Shown: positions 26,670-38,076 of the stretch, piece after piece
How positions within the stretch are numbered: position 1 is the stretch's first letter
How the letters are laid out: every line of letters begins with the position of its first letter
NCBI GenBank assembly: GCA_963807155.1
Contig: CAWEAZ010000032.1
Span: 1 to 64,000, forward strand
Direction: 5' to 3'
Length of the DNA stretch: 64,000 nucleotides
Origin: JACCZX01 sp963807155
GTDB lineage: Bacteria; Pseudomonadota; Gammaproteobacteria; Burkholderiales; Burkholderiaceae_F
The notes under the pieces: model-generated
The model's database searches: none
What the model saw: only the letters and a program-made list of their open reading frames with translations
What the model was told of the DNA's origin: nothing
Position numbers and translations under genes: made by a program

Positions 26670-26978
26670 ATGAAATCTGCCTTGGTCTTTTCGGCGATCG
26701 GTTTGTTGCTTGCGAGTGGCGCGGCGTTCGCCGACGACGAGCTGTACAAGACCAAGAACTGCTTCGCCTGCCACAGGATTGACAGGACTACTCTGGGACC
26801 CTCGTTCCGGAACATCGCAGCCAAATACGTCGAGGACAAGGGTGCTGACGCCAAGTTGGCAAAGGTGATCCGTGAAGGGGGTGTCGGTGTCTGGGGTCCG
26901 GTTCCGATGCCGGCGCAACCCCAGGTCACCGAAGCCGAAGCGTTGACCCTTGCGCGCTGGATCTTGGAACTCAAATAA
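26670..26978 (+). CDS. Class I cytochrome c (c551/c552 type)
   Basis: A 102-aa periplasmic monohaem cytochrome with a signal peptide (LLLASGAAFA). The haem-binding CFACH lies near residue 31-35 and the axial Met in GPVPMPAQP. Length and spacing fit small c551-type carriers. Its place after the PQQ dehydrogenase suggests it takes electrons from that enzyme to the respiratory chain. Confidence 0.92.
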   Translation: MKSALVFSAIGLLLASGAAFADDELYKTKNCFACHRIDRTTLGPSFRNIAAKYVEDKGADAKLAKVIREGGVGVWGPVPMPAQPQVTEAEALTLARWILELK

Positions 26979-26993
26979 CCTCTCTTGACGCCC

Positions 26994-27095
26994 CTTAATC
27001 CGCGAGCTCGCCTCGGTAGACGAGCACCCTGCGGGTCGAGGTGAAACCGAGCGGCTTCGCCGATTTGAAACCGCCGTCCACGTCAAACGTTAACC
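26994..27095 (+). repeat. Degenerate attC-like site 3
   Basis: The right end TCAAACGTTAACC has the typical attC look (R' as GTTAACC, one base off consensus), 20 bases before the GST start. The left end CCTTAATC is a poor R''. The interior can fold (CTCGGT / ACCGAG enclosing ACCC-TGC-GGGT). This is a weak call, supported mainly by its position between two cassettes. Confidence 0.4.
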
Positions 27096-27114
27096 GCCAA
27101 AGAAGAACTAGTTC

Positions 27115-27750
27115 GTGAAGCTCATTGGAATGCTCGATTCTCCCTACGTGCGCCGCGTGGCCATTTCGCTGCAGCTTCTCGGCTTGCGCTTCGAGCATCA
27201 GTCACTTTCCGTCTTCCGCACCTTTGCCCAGTTCCGGCAGATCAACCCCGTTGTCAAGGCTCCTACGTTCGTCTGTGACGACGGTGAGGTCCTGATGGAC
27301 TCCACGTTGATCATGGAATACGCAGAAGCACTCGCCTGCCCACGCAGTCTGATGCCATCTGAACCCAAGGAGCTTCAACACGAACTTCGAATCATCGGGC
27401 TCGCGCTGGCCGCGTGCGAGAAGTGTGTCCAGATCATCTACGAAAGCACTGTGCGGCCGCCCGAGAAAGTGCATGAGCCGTGGGTAACTCGCATCACCGG
27501 TCAGTTGCTCGCGGCCTACGAAGCACTCGAGAACGAGCTAGCCCGCCGTCCGCTCGCCGTCACGAGTTCAGGCATCACGCAAGCAGGTGTCACTGCAGCG
27601 GTGGTCTGGCACTTCACGCAGCAGACCCGTCCTGAGGTCGTCCCGGCCACGCGCTTCCCATCCCTTGTCGCCTTCTCCGAGAAGGTCGAAGCGCTACCCG
27701 AGTTCAGGGCAGCGCCTCACGGTGACGGCACGTACTCCCATGGCGGCTAA
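27115..27750 (+). CDS. Glutathione S-transferase, cassette gene
   Basis: A 211-aa GST with an N-terminal thioredoxin-like domain (MKLIGMLDSPYVRRVAISLQ, the glutathione-binding cis-Pro in VKAPTF and the acidic-Ser motif MDSTLIMEYAE) and an all-helical C-terminal domain. The start is GTG. GSTs are frequent passengers of integron cassettes. The stop codon TAA is embedded in the attC-like left arm CGGCTAAC, the tight arrangement expected of a cassette. Substrate unknown. Confidence 0.9.
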   Translation: MKLIGMLDSPYVRRVAISLQLLGLRFEHQSLSVFRTFAQFRQINPVVKAPTFVCDDGEVLMDSTLIMEYAEALACPRSLMPSEPKELQHELRIIGLALAACEKCVQIIYESTVRPPEKVHEPWVTRITGQLLAAYEALENELARRPLAVTSSGITQAGVTAAVVWHFTQQTRPEVVPATRFPSLVAFSEKVEALPEFRAAPHGDGTYSHGG

Positions 27751-27771
27751 CCCTTGCATCGAACGGACCTC
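27744..27771 (+). repeat. Left half of an attC site at the array edge
   Basis: CGGCTAACCCTTGCATCGAA has the look of an R''-L'' arm and complements the cassette start GTTAACCG at 27089 in 7 of 8 bases. No matching right arm follows: the stop codon of the minus-strand ABC permease lies at 27776. The site appears truncated by a junction. Confidence 0.5.
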
Positions 27772-27775
27772 GAGG

Positions 27776-28618
27776 CTATTCCTTGACCGACCCCGTCAGC
27801 CCCGACACGTAGTACTCGACGAAGAACGAGTAGATAAACGCCACCGGCAGCGAGCCGAGCAGCGCGCCTGCCATCAATGGGCCCCAGTGGTAGACGTCGC
27901 CCTCGACCAGTTCGGTGACGACGCCGACCGGGACCGTCTTGATCTCCGACGAAGAGATGAAGGTCAGCGCGTAGATGAACTCGTTCCACGACAGCGTGAA
28001 CGCGAAGATGCCGGCCGAGATCAGGCCGGGCACCGCGAGCGGCAGCACGATCTTGGTCAGGATCTGCCAGCGCGTCGCGCCGTCGATCAGCGCGCACTCT
28101 TCGAGCTCGAACGGAATCGAGCGGAAGTAGCCCATCAGCAGCCACGTGCAAAACGGAATCAGGAACGTCGGATACGTCAGGATCAAAGCCCAGCGCGTAT
28201 CGAACAGCCCGAGCTTGAAGACGACCGTTGCCAGCGGAATGAACAGGATCGACGGCGGCACGAGATACGCCAGGAAGATCGACAGACCCACGTGCTTCGA
28301 ACCGCGAAACCGAAGCCGCTCGATCGCGTAGGCGGCGAATATCGAAGCCACCAACGAGAACGCGGTGGCGACCACCGAGACGAAGACGGTGTTCCACATC
28401 CATTCCGGATACGCGGTGCGAAAGAGCAGCTTGTCGAAATGCGCGAGCGTCGGCGCGATCACCCAAAACGGATTGCCGGTGCGCGACAGCAGCTCGTGAT
28501 CGGGCTTCACCGACGTGATGCCCATCCAGTAAAACGGGAACAGCAGCACGATCAGGAACACGATCAGCGGCAGGTAGATCGTGACGAACTTGCGCGACGG
28601 CGTCTCGAGGTAGCTCAT
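27776..28618 (-). CDS. Carbohydrate ABC transporter permease, MalG type
   Basis: Inner-membrane permease of 280 aa starting MSYLETPSRKF, with six hydrophobic segments and the EAA-type loop ECALIDGATRWQILTKIVLP that contacts the ATPase. It is the last gene of the sugar ABC operon, and its 3' end abuts the truncated attC half-site. The longer open frame upstream overlaps the first permease and is not used. The sugar is not identifiable from sequence. Confidence 0.93.
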   Translation of the reverse strand: MSYLETPSRKFVTIYLPLIVFLIVLLFPFYWMGITSVKPDHELLSRTGNPFWVIAPTLAHFDKLLFRTAYPEWMWNTVFVSVVATAFSLVASIFAAYAIERLRFRGSKHVGLSIFLAYLVPPSILFIPLATVVFKLGLFDTRWALILTYPTFLIPFCTWLLMGYFRSIPFELEECALIDGATRWQILTKIVLPLAVPGLISAGIFAFTLSWNEFIYALTFISSSEIKTVPVGVVTELVEGDVYHWGPLMAGALLGSLPVAFIYSFFVEYYVSGLTGSVKE

Positions 28619-28664
28619 GCCGACGCTCTCGCCGGCTTGCGGGGAAGGCGCTGCCACGTAGTGC

Positions 28665-29575
28665 TCATTTGTCTTGTCCTCCCTGCTGCCAGGCGCGGCG
28701 CTGCAGGCCGAAGTAGCTGAACATGATCGCGGCCAGCAGGAACGGCACCATCGCGATCGAGATCGCCGCACCTTCGCCGAGCGCGCCACCCGAGATCGCG
28801 CGCTGGAACGACAGCGTTGCCATCAGGTGCGTCGCATTCAGCGGGCCGCCGCGCGTGATCACGTAGATCAGCTGGAAGTCGGTGAACGTGAACAGCACCG
28901 AGAACGTCATCACCACGGCAATGATCGGCGTCAGCAGCGGCAAGCGTGACATGGCGAAACTGCTGCCACCGAGTGGCGCCGTCGATCGCCGAGGCTTCGT
29001 AATACGACGGCGAGATCGTCTGCAGGCCGGCAAGCAACGTGATCGCGACAAAGGGAACTCCGCGCCAGATATTCGCCGCGATCACCGACAGCCGTGCGTT
29101 CCACGGCTCACCGAGAAAATCGATGTAGCGGTCGATCAGCCCCATCTTCACCAGCATCCAGCTGATGATCGAGAACTGCGCGTCGTAGATCCACCAGAAC
29201 GCGATCGCCGACAACGCCGTCGGCACGATATACGGCAGCAGGATGACAGCGCGAAAGAATGTCTTGAAGCGAATGTTGCGGTTCAGAAGCAACGCGAGCC
29301 AGAGGCCCGAGAACGAACTTGAAAACACTCGCAACAAATGTGTAGAACAGCGTGTTGAAGAGCGCGAGCCGCGTGACCGCATCGCCCCACAGAAACTCGT
29401 AGTTCTCGAGGCCGATCCAGACGCCGTCGCGCCCGACTTTCGTATCGGTGAAGCCGAGCCAGACGCCGAGCCCGAGCGGGTACGTGAGAAACAGCAGCAA
29501 CAGCACCGCCGCCGGCAGCATGAACATCATGCCGAGCGCGTTGCGATTGTTCTGCAGCTTCTCGAGAGCCGTCAT
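28665..29575 (-). CDS. Carbohydrate ABC transporter permease, MalF type (frameshifted)
   Basis: First membrane subunit of the sugar ABC system, about 303 aa after repairing frame changes near 29330 and 28945. The N-terminal part reads MTALEKLQNNRNALGMMFML; the middle LLPYIVPTALSAIAFWWIYD; the EAA loop YYEASAIDGATRWQQFRHV continues after the shift as LPLLTPIIAVVMTFSVLF. It lies between the binding protein and the MalG-type gene. Confidence 0.88.
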
Positions 29576-29624
29576 CGCAGAAAGGGCTCGCTTGCGCGAG
29601 CCCTTGTTCACAGAGAACGTGCGA

Positions 29625-30951
29625 TCAGACTTTGTAGTACCTCTCGGCGCGCTTCTGCGCGCGTTCCATCGCTTCCTTCGGTGTCTTCGACCCGCTGATT
29701 GCCTCGGCCACCATGTTGACGACGATGAAGTCGGCGCCCGCGCCTGCCGATGCGTAACCCAGCTTGCCTGCGTAGCCGGCAGGACGCATGTTCTTGACCG
29801 GGTCTCGATAAGGCGTGTGCTTCGGGTCGACGGTCCAGATCGGAAGATTCGCGTAGCCGGCGAGCGGCGTCGCGATGTACGCACCGGCGCCTGTCAACCA
29901 CGGGATCGAACTGTTCCTTTTCCATCATGAAGCGCAGGAACTCTTTCGCAGCCTGCGGGTACTTCGTGTACTTCATGATCATCTGGTTGAAGAACAGATG
30001 CGACTCGGTCGGCACACCCACGGGACCGATCGGATAGTTCGCATGCTGGACGTCGGCCTGCAGCTCCTTGACCTTCGGGTCGGTCGAGGTCTTGGTTGCG
30101 TAGTAAATCGAGATGCCGTTGTTGGTCAGCGAAATCTGCCCGTCAAGGAACGCCTTGTTGTTGTTCGGGTCGAGCCACGACAGCGTGCCCGGAATGAACG
30201 TCGCATACAGCTCCTTGCCGTATTCGAGCGCCTTCTGCGTCTCCGGGCTGTCGATCACCACCTTGTTTTTCTCGTCGACAAGCTTGCCGCCGAACGCCCA
30301 TATCAGCCAGTTGCACCACAGGCCGTCTCCGGTCGCGTTGCCGAGCGCCATGCCGCCCGGCGTGCCTTTCGCGTGCAGCGCCTTCATCAGCTTCAGGAAA
30401 CCGTCGGTGTCTTTCGGGAAAGTGTCGAAGCCGGCCGCTTTGACCATGCTGCCGCGATAGACCAGCATTGCTCCAGCCGATCCGAGCGGAATCCCGATCC
30501 ACTTCTTGCCGTCGGGCCGCAGGAACGCCTCACACGCCGGATACCACGGGCCGTATTTCTTTCCGATGTACTCGGCGACATCGGTCACGTCGAGCAGCTT
30601 GTCCGGATAAAGATTGGCGTCGTCGTTGGTCGACAGGATGATGTCGGGTCCCGCGCCGGTGTTCGCTGCCACCGCTGCCTTCGGACGTACGTCTTCCCAG
30701 CCTTCGTTGTCAACGCGAACCGGGATGCCGGTTTTGTCGGTGAACTTCTTGACGTTAGCCATGTAGGCATCGATGTCACCCTGCACGAAGCGGCTCCATC
30801 GAAGCACGCGCAGCGTTGCGCCTTTTTCCGGCTTCAGCGTCAACGTCTGCGCGTTCGCCGACGCCGAGAAGAGCGTGCCGGTACCTAATGTCGCGGTGGC
30901 TGCAACGCTGGCTGAACCTTCCAGAAACTTGCGCCGATTGAATTCACTCAT
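29625..30951 (-). CDS. Extracellular sugar-binding protein of ABC transporter, Tat signal (frameshifted)
   Basis: Family 1 solute-binding protein, about 442 aa after one frame change near 29895. The N-terminus NRRKFLEGSASVAATATLG is a twin-arginine signal, so export is probably folded through Tat. Mature motifs include LRVLRWSRFVQGDIDAYMAN, GAGPDIILSTNDD and WIGIPLGSAGAMLVYRG. The C-terminal part (AKLGYASAGAG-like region, ending AQKRAERYYKV) lies in the second frame. Ligand unknown; the neighbouring IlvD/Edd dehydratase suggests a sugar or sugar acid. Confidence 0.9.
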
Positions 30952-31009
30952 TGATGTCTCCCTTCGTGTTGTAAGTCACGCTGCCAAATCGATTCTTAAA
31001 TATGCGCTG

Positions 31010-32081
<1,072 letters not shown>

Positions 32082-32153
32082 GACCGGGTTGTCTCCTCCG
32101 GGTGCGCCGCCTTGTCGAGCGAACCAAGACGCCGCGGTTATCTTGCGTTGACC

Positions 32154-33145
32154 CTAATGCTGCGGGCTCTTCGTCCCCGGGGTCTTCTTGCCTTCAACAA
32201 CAGGATACATCGGCCGCCCAGTTTGCGACCACTGAACGATATTAAGCGCCGCCTTACGGCGCAATTCGATTTCCGACGCGGCCGAATAAAACGCCGCGTG
32301 CGGCGACAGCAGCGCGCGCGGATGGCGCGCCAGCGCCTCGCCGACGCCAAGCGGTTCGGTGGGCAGAACATCCAACCCAGCGCCGTCGAGCGTGCCGTTG
32401 TCCAGCGCCGCCAGCACCGCGGCAATGTCGACGATGCCGCCGCGCGCGGTATTCACCAGAAAGCTGCCGCGCTTCATTCGCGCGAGCTGCGCAGCTCCGA
32501 CCATTCCGCGGGTTTCGTCGTTCAGCGGCACATGCAGCGACACCACGTCGGCCTGGTCGAACAATTGTTCCTGCGTGACGCGTTTGACGAACACCGGAAA
32601 ATCGCCATCGATGATGTACGGATCGCACGCGATCACACGCGCGAAACAATCGCGCGCCAGCGCCGCATACCGCTTGCCAATGCGTCCCAGCCCGAGAATC
32701 CCCACCGTCATATCGCTGGCGCGGCGAATCGTGCCGGGCGACAGGTAGTGCCATTTGCCGGCGCGCACGTCGCGGTCGTAGAGCGCCAGGTGGCGAATCA
32801 ACGCGAGTGTCATCGCCAGCGCGTGCGTTGCGACTTCACCCACGCCGTAGTCGGGCGAGTTGGCGACCCATACGCCGTGGCGGCGGCAGGCTTCGGTATC
32901 GATCGTGTCGAATCCCGCGCCATAACGGCTTACGAGTCCAATGCGTGGCAGCGCAGCGAGCACGCGGTCAGTCACGGGCGCGTATTGCAACAGCAACGCA
33001 TCGCATTCGCGCGCAGCCGCGATCAGGTCGTTTTCGCTCTTGCATTGCGCCTCGATCAGATCAACGCCGCTGTTACGAAACACCTCGCGCTCGAGTTCTA
33101 TATCGGGAAAGTCGTAGTCGGTGATCAGCGCGCGCACGTTGCTGC

Positions 33146-33149
<4 letters not shown>
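32154..33149 (-). CDS. D-2-hydroxyacid dehydrogenase, CtBP-like
   Basis: NAD-binding 2-hydroxyacid dehydrogenase of about 331 aa. Motifs: SRYGAGFDTIDTEA, Rossmann VGILGLGRIGKRYAA, catalytic Arg NTARGGIVDI, Glu in VLPTEPLG, and His in LLSPHAAFYS. The start is uncertain: a TTG overlapping the dehydratase stop in TTGA (33149) fits the overlap habit of this genome, with a GTG at 33137 as the alternative. The longer open frame upstream lies within the dehydratase gene. A role in sugar-acid or phosphoglycerate-like metabolism is inferred from context. Confidence 0.87.
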
Positions 33150-34879
<1,730 letters not shown>

Positions 34880-34970
34880 TCAGGGATTTGCGCGAGGAAT
34901 TAGCAGAAACGCGCGGCGAGTGTAGCCATGGACGTTGAGGACGGTCAACAACAGGTTAACAAAATCGGTC

Positions 34971-34987
34971 AAGTGGTCTGACCAATT
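34971..34987. promoter_or_regulatory. Putative GntR/FadR-type operator, copy 2
   Basis: Palindrome TGGTC-T-GACCA (34974-34984) within AAGTGGTCTGACCAATT, between the divergent IlvD/Edd dehydratase and SDR genes. Flanks (GGTC before, TT after) are shared with copy 1 at 17099-17115; only the central base differs over more than 20 bp. It lies about 37 bases before the SDR start. Confidence 0.75.
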
Positions 34988-35020
34988 TTGCGGATATCCT
35001 TTGCAAAAATCGGAGGAGCG

Positions 35021-35767
35021 ATGAACAAGCTCGACATGCAGGGACGCGGCGCGATCGTGACCGGCGGCGCCGCCGGGATTGGATATTCGATCGCGCAGCG
35101 ACTGGTCGCCTCAGGCGCGCGCGTTAGTTTGTGGGATCGCGATGCGACCGCTCTGCAAGCCGCCGCGAAATCGCTCGGCGGCAATTCGCACACGCACACA
35201 CTCGACGTCACTCGCGAGGACGAGGTCGCCGCTGCTTGCGCAGCAAGCGTGAAAGCACTCGGCCGCATCGACGCGCTGGTTTGCAGCGCCGGCATCACGG
35301 GACCGAATACGACCGTGCAACAGTATCCGGTCGCCGCGTGGAAGGAAGTGCTCGACGTTAACTTGACCGGTGTTTTCCTGTGCAACCGTGCCCTGATTGC
35401 CCATATGCAGGCCAACGACTACGGCCGCATTGTCAATATCGCATCGATCGCCGGCAAGGAAGGCAACCCGAACGCCAGCGCGTACAGCGCGTCGAAGGCC
35501 GGCGTTATCGCGTTGACCAAATCGCTCGGCAAGGAACTCGCGAAGACGGGAATACGCGTGAACTGTGTCACTCCGGCGGCCGTCAAGACCGGAATGTTTG
35601 CGCAGATGACTCAGACTCACATTGACTTCATGCTGTCGAAGATTCCGATGGGTCGCTTCGGTGAAGTCGACGAGATCGCTGCCCTCGTCACCTGGCTTGC
35701 GACCGAAGAGTGTTCGTTCTCGACTGGCGCAGTGTTTGATCTGTCGGGTGGCCGGGCAGTCTATTGA
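35021..35767 (+). CDS. SDR-family dehydrogenase
   Basis: A 248-aa short-chain dehydrogenase; the ATG is chosen for the strong GGAGGAG site, with the frame open a little further upstream. Motifs: VTGGAAGIGYSIA, Asp after beta-2 (SLWDRDA), CSAGITG, catalytic Ser (NIASIAG) and YSASKAGVIALTKSLGKELA. Divergent from the IlvD/Edd dehydratase gene, with the operator between them. It probably oxidises the sugar or sugar acid handled by the dehydratase; substrate not determined. Confidence 0.9.
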   Translation: MNKLDMQGRGAIVTGGAAGIGYSIAQRLVASGARVSLWDRDATALQAAAKSLGGNSHTHTLDVTREDEVAAACAASVKALGRIDALVCSAGITGPNTTVQQYPVAAWKEVLDVNLTGVFLCNRALIAHMQANDYGRIVNIASIAGKEGNPNASAYSASKAGVIALTKSLGKELAKTGIRVNCVTPAAVKTGMFAQMTQTHIDFMLSKIPMGRFGEVDEIAALVTWLATEECSFSTGAVFDLSGGRAVY

Positions 35768-36825
35768 TGCGCTACGCGGCGCAAGCACTGCAGCAATTCG
35801 CGCGCGACCTTCTGATTGGCGCGGGTCTCGAGCGGGACATGGCGTCGGTGGTCGCCGAGGTCTTGCTCGAAGGCGATCTACTCGGACACGACACGCACGG
35901 CTTGGCGCTGCTGGCGTCCTACCTACGCGAGCTCGACACCGGAACGATGGCCAAGACAGGAAGCCATCGTGTACTCGAGCAACGCACCGGCAGCGCGCTA
36001 TGGGACGGTGGCCGTTTGCCGGGGCCGTGGCTGACGCGGCTTGCAATCGACGATGCGATCGAGCGCGCGCGCAAGTGCGGAACCGGCACGGTGGTCATAC
36101 GCCGCAGCCATCACATCGCGTGCCTCGCCGCGTATCTGGCGCGCGCAACCGAGCGCGGTTTCGTTCTGATGCTTTCGTGTTCCGATCCGAACGCAGCGAG
36201 CGTCGCGCCACACGGCGGAACGCGGGCAGTATTCACTCCTGATCCGATCGCATTCGGCTTTCCGACCGCAGGCGATCCGGTGTTGATCGACCTGTCGGCA
36301 TCGCTGACGACGAACGGAATGACCGCGCGACTGCACAAGAGCGGTCAACGGCTCGCGCATCCGTGGCTGTTGACGGCAAAAGGCGACGCCACCGATGACC
36401 CGACCGTCTTGTTCTCCGAACCGCGCGGCACGATATTGCCAGCCGGTGGCATCGACGCAGGGCACAAGGGCTACGCGCTCGCGTTGATCGTTGAGATTCT
36501 GACCGGAGGACTCGCGGGCTTCGGCCGCGCCGACGCAAAAGAAGGCTGGGGCGCGACGGTGTTCGTGCAGGCGATCGATCCGGCGGCGTTCGGCGGGCTC
36601 GACGCATTGGCCCGGCAAGCCGAGTGGATCGCACAGGCATGTCGTGACAATCCGCCGCGCGCAGGCGTTGATGCAGTTCGCATGCCCGGCGAGCGTGGAC
36701 TCGCGAAGCGTCGCGATCAGCTTGCGCACGGAGTCGCGCTGCACGCGGACATCCTGCCCGCACTGCAAGAGTGGTCGACGCGGCTTTCGGTGCCAATGCC
36801 CGCTCCGATACAGAGTTCGCTTTGA
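35767..36825 (+). CDS. LDH2/malate dehydrogenase-family oxidoreductase
   Basis: A 352-aa member of the Ldh_2 family (malate/lactate/sulfolactate and ureidoglycolate dehydrogenases), a fold distinct from classical Rossmann enzymes. The signature GHDTHGLALLASYL lies near residue 42, with VVIRRSHHIACLAAY, the substrate-binding segment FTPDPIAFGFPT and DAGHKGYALALIVEIL. The ATG overlaps the SDR stop by one base (TGATG), so the two are coupled. The substrate is likely a 2-hydroxy acid from the same pathway. Confidence 0.9.
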   Translation: MRYAAQALQQFARDLLIGAGLERDMASVVAEVLLEGDLLGHDTHGLALLASYLRELDTGTMAKTGSHRVLEQRTGSALWDGGRLPGPWLTRLAIDDAIERARKCGTGTVVIRRSHHIACLAAYLARATERGFVLMLSCSDPNAASVAPHGGTRAVFTPDPIAFGFPTAGDPVLIDLSASLTTNGMTARLHKSGQRLAHPWLLTAKGDATDDPTVLFSEPRGTILPAGGIDAGHKGYALALIVEILTGGLAGFGRADAKEGWGATVFVQAIDPAAFGGLDALARQAEWIAQACRDNPPRAGVDAVRMPGERGLAKRRDQLAHGVALHADILPALQEWSTRLSVPMPAPIQSSL

Positions 36826-36856
36826 CTGGATAATCCGGCTCCCCTCGGAGCTGAAA

Positions 36857-38029
36857 ATGATTCGTCCAACGATCGACGCACTATCCGCGTCGCGTATCCG
36901 CGAAGTTGCCAATGCGGGCATCGGCCGCTCCGACATCTTGAAATTCTGGTTCGGTGAAGGCGATCAGGTCACGCCCGCCTTTATCCGCGACGCTGCCAAG
37001 GCGTCGCTCGATGCCGGCGAAACGTTTTACAACCATAACCTCGGTCTGATCGAGCTCCGCGAAGCGCTGGCTGCCTACGCCAACCGTCTTCATGCCCCGG
37101 TTGAGCGCATCGACGTCGACCGCATTGCGGTCACCAGCGCAGGCGTGCACGCGCTATCGCTGATCGATCAGGCGCTGATTGATCCAGGCGATCGTGTCGT
37201 AATCGTCACGCCGGTGTGGCCGAACCTGACCGCGATGCCGCGCATCATGAGCGCCGACGTCGTCCCGGTCTCATTGACTTGCCACAACGGCGCGTGGTCG
37301 CTCGACCTGCAACAGCTGCTCGACGCGGCAACTCCGAACACGCGGATCGTGCTGGTGAACTCGCCGAACAATCCGACCGGCTGGACGATGCCGCAGCACG
37401 ACTGGGATCAACTGCTTGCGCACTGCCGCCGACACGGCATCTGGCTCGTCAGTGACGATGCCTACGAGCGCATCGTGTTCGAGCCGTCGATGACGATCAA
37501 TGGCCACGCACCAAGCGTGCTGTCGCAGATCGGTGACGACGATCGCGTCATCAGTGCCAATACATTTTCGAAGAGCTGGACGATGACCGGATGGCGGCTC
37601 GGCTGGATCGTCGCGCCGCGCCGCTTTATCGCACAGCTCGGCAAGGTGATCGAGTTCAATACATCGTGCGCGCCGCCGTTCGTGCAGCGCGCGGGACTGG
37701 TCGCAGTCAAAGAGGGCGAGTCGTGCGTGCAGCAAACCGTCGCGCGCCTGCACGCTTCACGCGATCTGCTCGTGGCCGCACTGGCCGCCGTGCCAGAGAT
37801 TGAAGTTGCGCCGCCGCCGGGCGCGATGTACCTGTTCTTTCGCATCGCCGGCCGCAGCGACAACAGCGTCGCACTCGCCAAGCAACTGGTCGCCGAGGCA
37901 GGTCTCGGACTGGCACCCGGTGCCGCGTTCGGTCCTGAAGGCGAAGGCTATTTGCGCTGGTGCTTTGCCGCGTCCGAAGAATTACTCACGCAAGGCGCGT
38001 CACGATTGGCCGGATTCTTGGGCCGTTAG
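36857..38029 (+). CDS. Class I/II PLP-dependent aminotransferase
   Basis: A 390-aa fold-type I aminotransferase. PLP contacts are visible: NSPNNPTGW, the Asp-Tyr pair in LVSDDAYERIVF, and the Schiff-base Lys in NTFSKSWTMTGWRLGW. A C-terminal Arg (YLRWCFAAS) would bind the carboxylate. It starts 31 bases after the LDH2-type gene and is the third gene of that plus-strand set. It ends convergent with the peptidase gene. Amino donor and acceptor unknown. Confidence 0.92.
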   Translation: MIRPTIDALSASRIREVANAGIGRSDILKFWFGEGDQVTPAFIRDAAKASLDAGETFYNHNLGLIELREALAAYANRLHAPVERIDVDRIAVTSAGVHALSLIDQALIDPGDRVVIVTPVWPNLTAMPRIMSADVVPVSLTCHNGAWSLDLQQLLDAATPNTRIVLVNSPNNPTGWTMPQHDWDQLLAHCRRHGIWLVSDDAYERIVFEPSMTINGHAPSVLSQIGDDDRVISANTFSKSWTMTGWRLGWIVAPRRFIAQLGKVIEFNTSCAPPFVQRAGLVAVKEGESCVQQTVARLHASRDLLVAALAAVPEIEVAPPPGAMYLFFRIAGRSDNSVALAKQLVAEAGLGLAPGAAFGPEGEGYLRWCFAASEELLTQGASRLAGFLGR

Positions 38030-38076
38030 CTCCGCGTTTCCGCAGTTTACCCGCATCGGCGCCGAGCGCTCGCGGT

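Larger units (their letters stand above)
24554..27771 (+). mobile_element. Integron gene-cassette array lacking an integrase (CALIN-like)
   Basis: At least two good attC sites (24554, 24966), one weak site (26994) and one half site (27744) punctuate co-oriented unrelated genes: MliC-type lipoprotein, PQQ sugar dehydrogenase plus cytochrome c, and GST. PfpI lies just upstream. R'' and R' ends match cassette by cassette: GTTAGGC starts and GCCTAAC ends the lipoprotein cassette; GTTAACCG starts and CGGCTAAC ends the GST cassette (7 of 8). No intI gene is visible. The array appears to end abruptly against the sugar ABC operon. Confidence 0.7.

Noticed and set aside
27587..28720. A plus-strand open frame of 377 codons across the sugar permease genes
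   Set aside because: It is very Arg/Gln/Asp-rich and antisense to two clear ABC permeases; a shadow frame.
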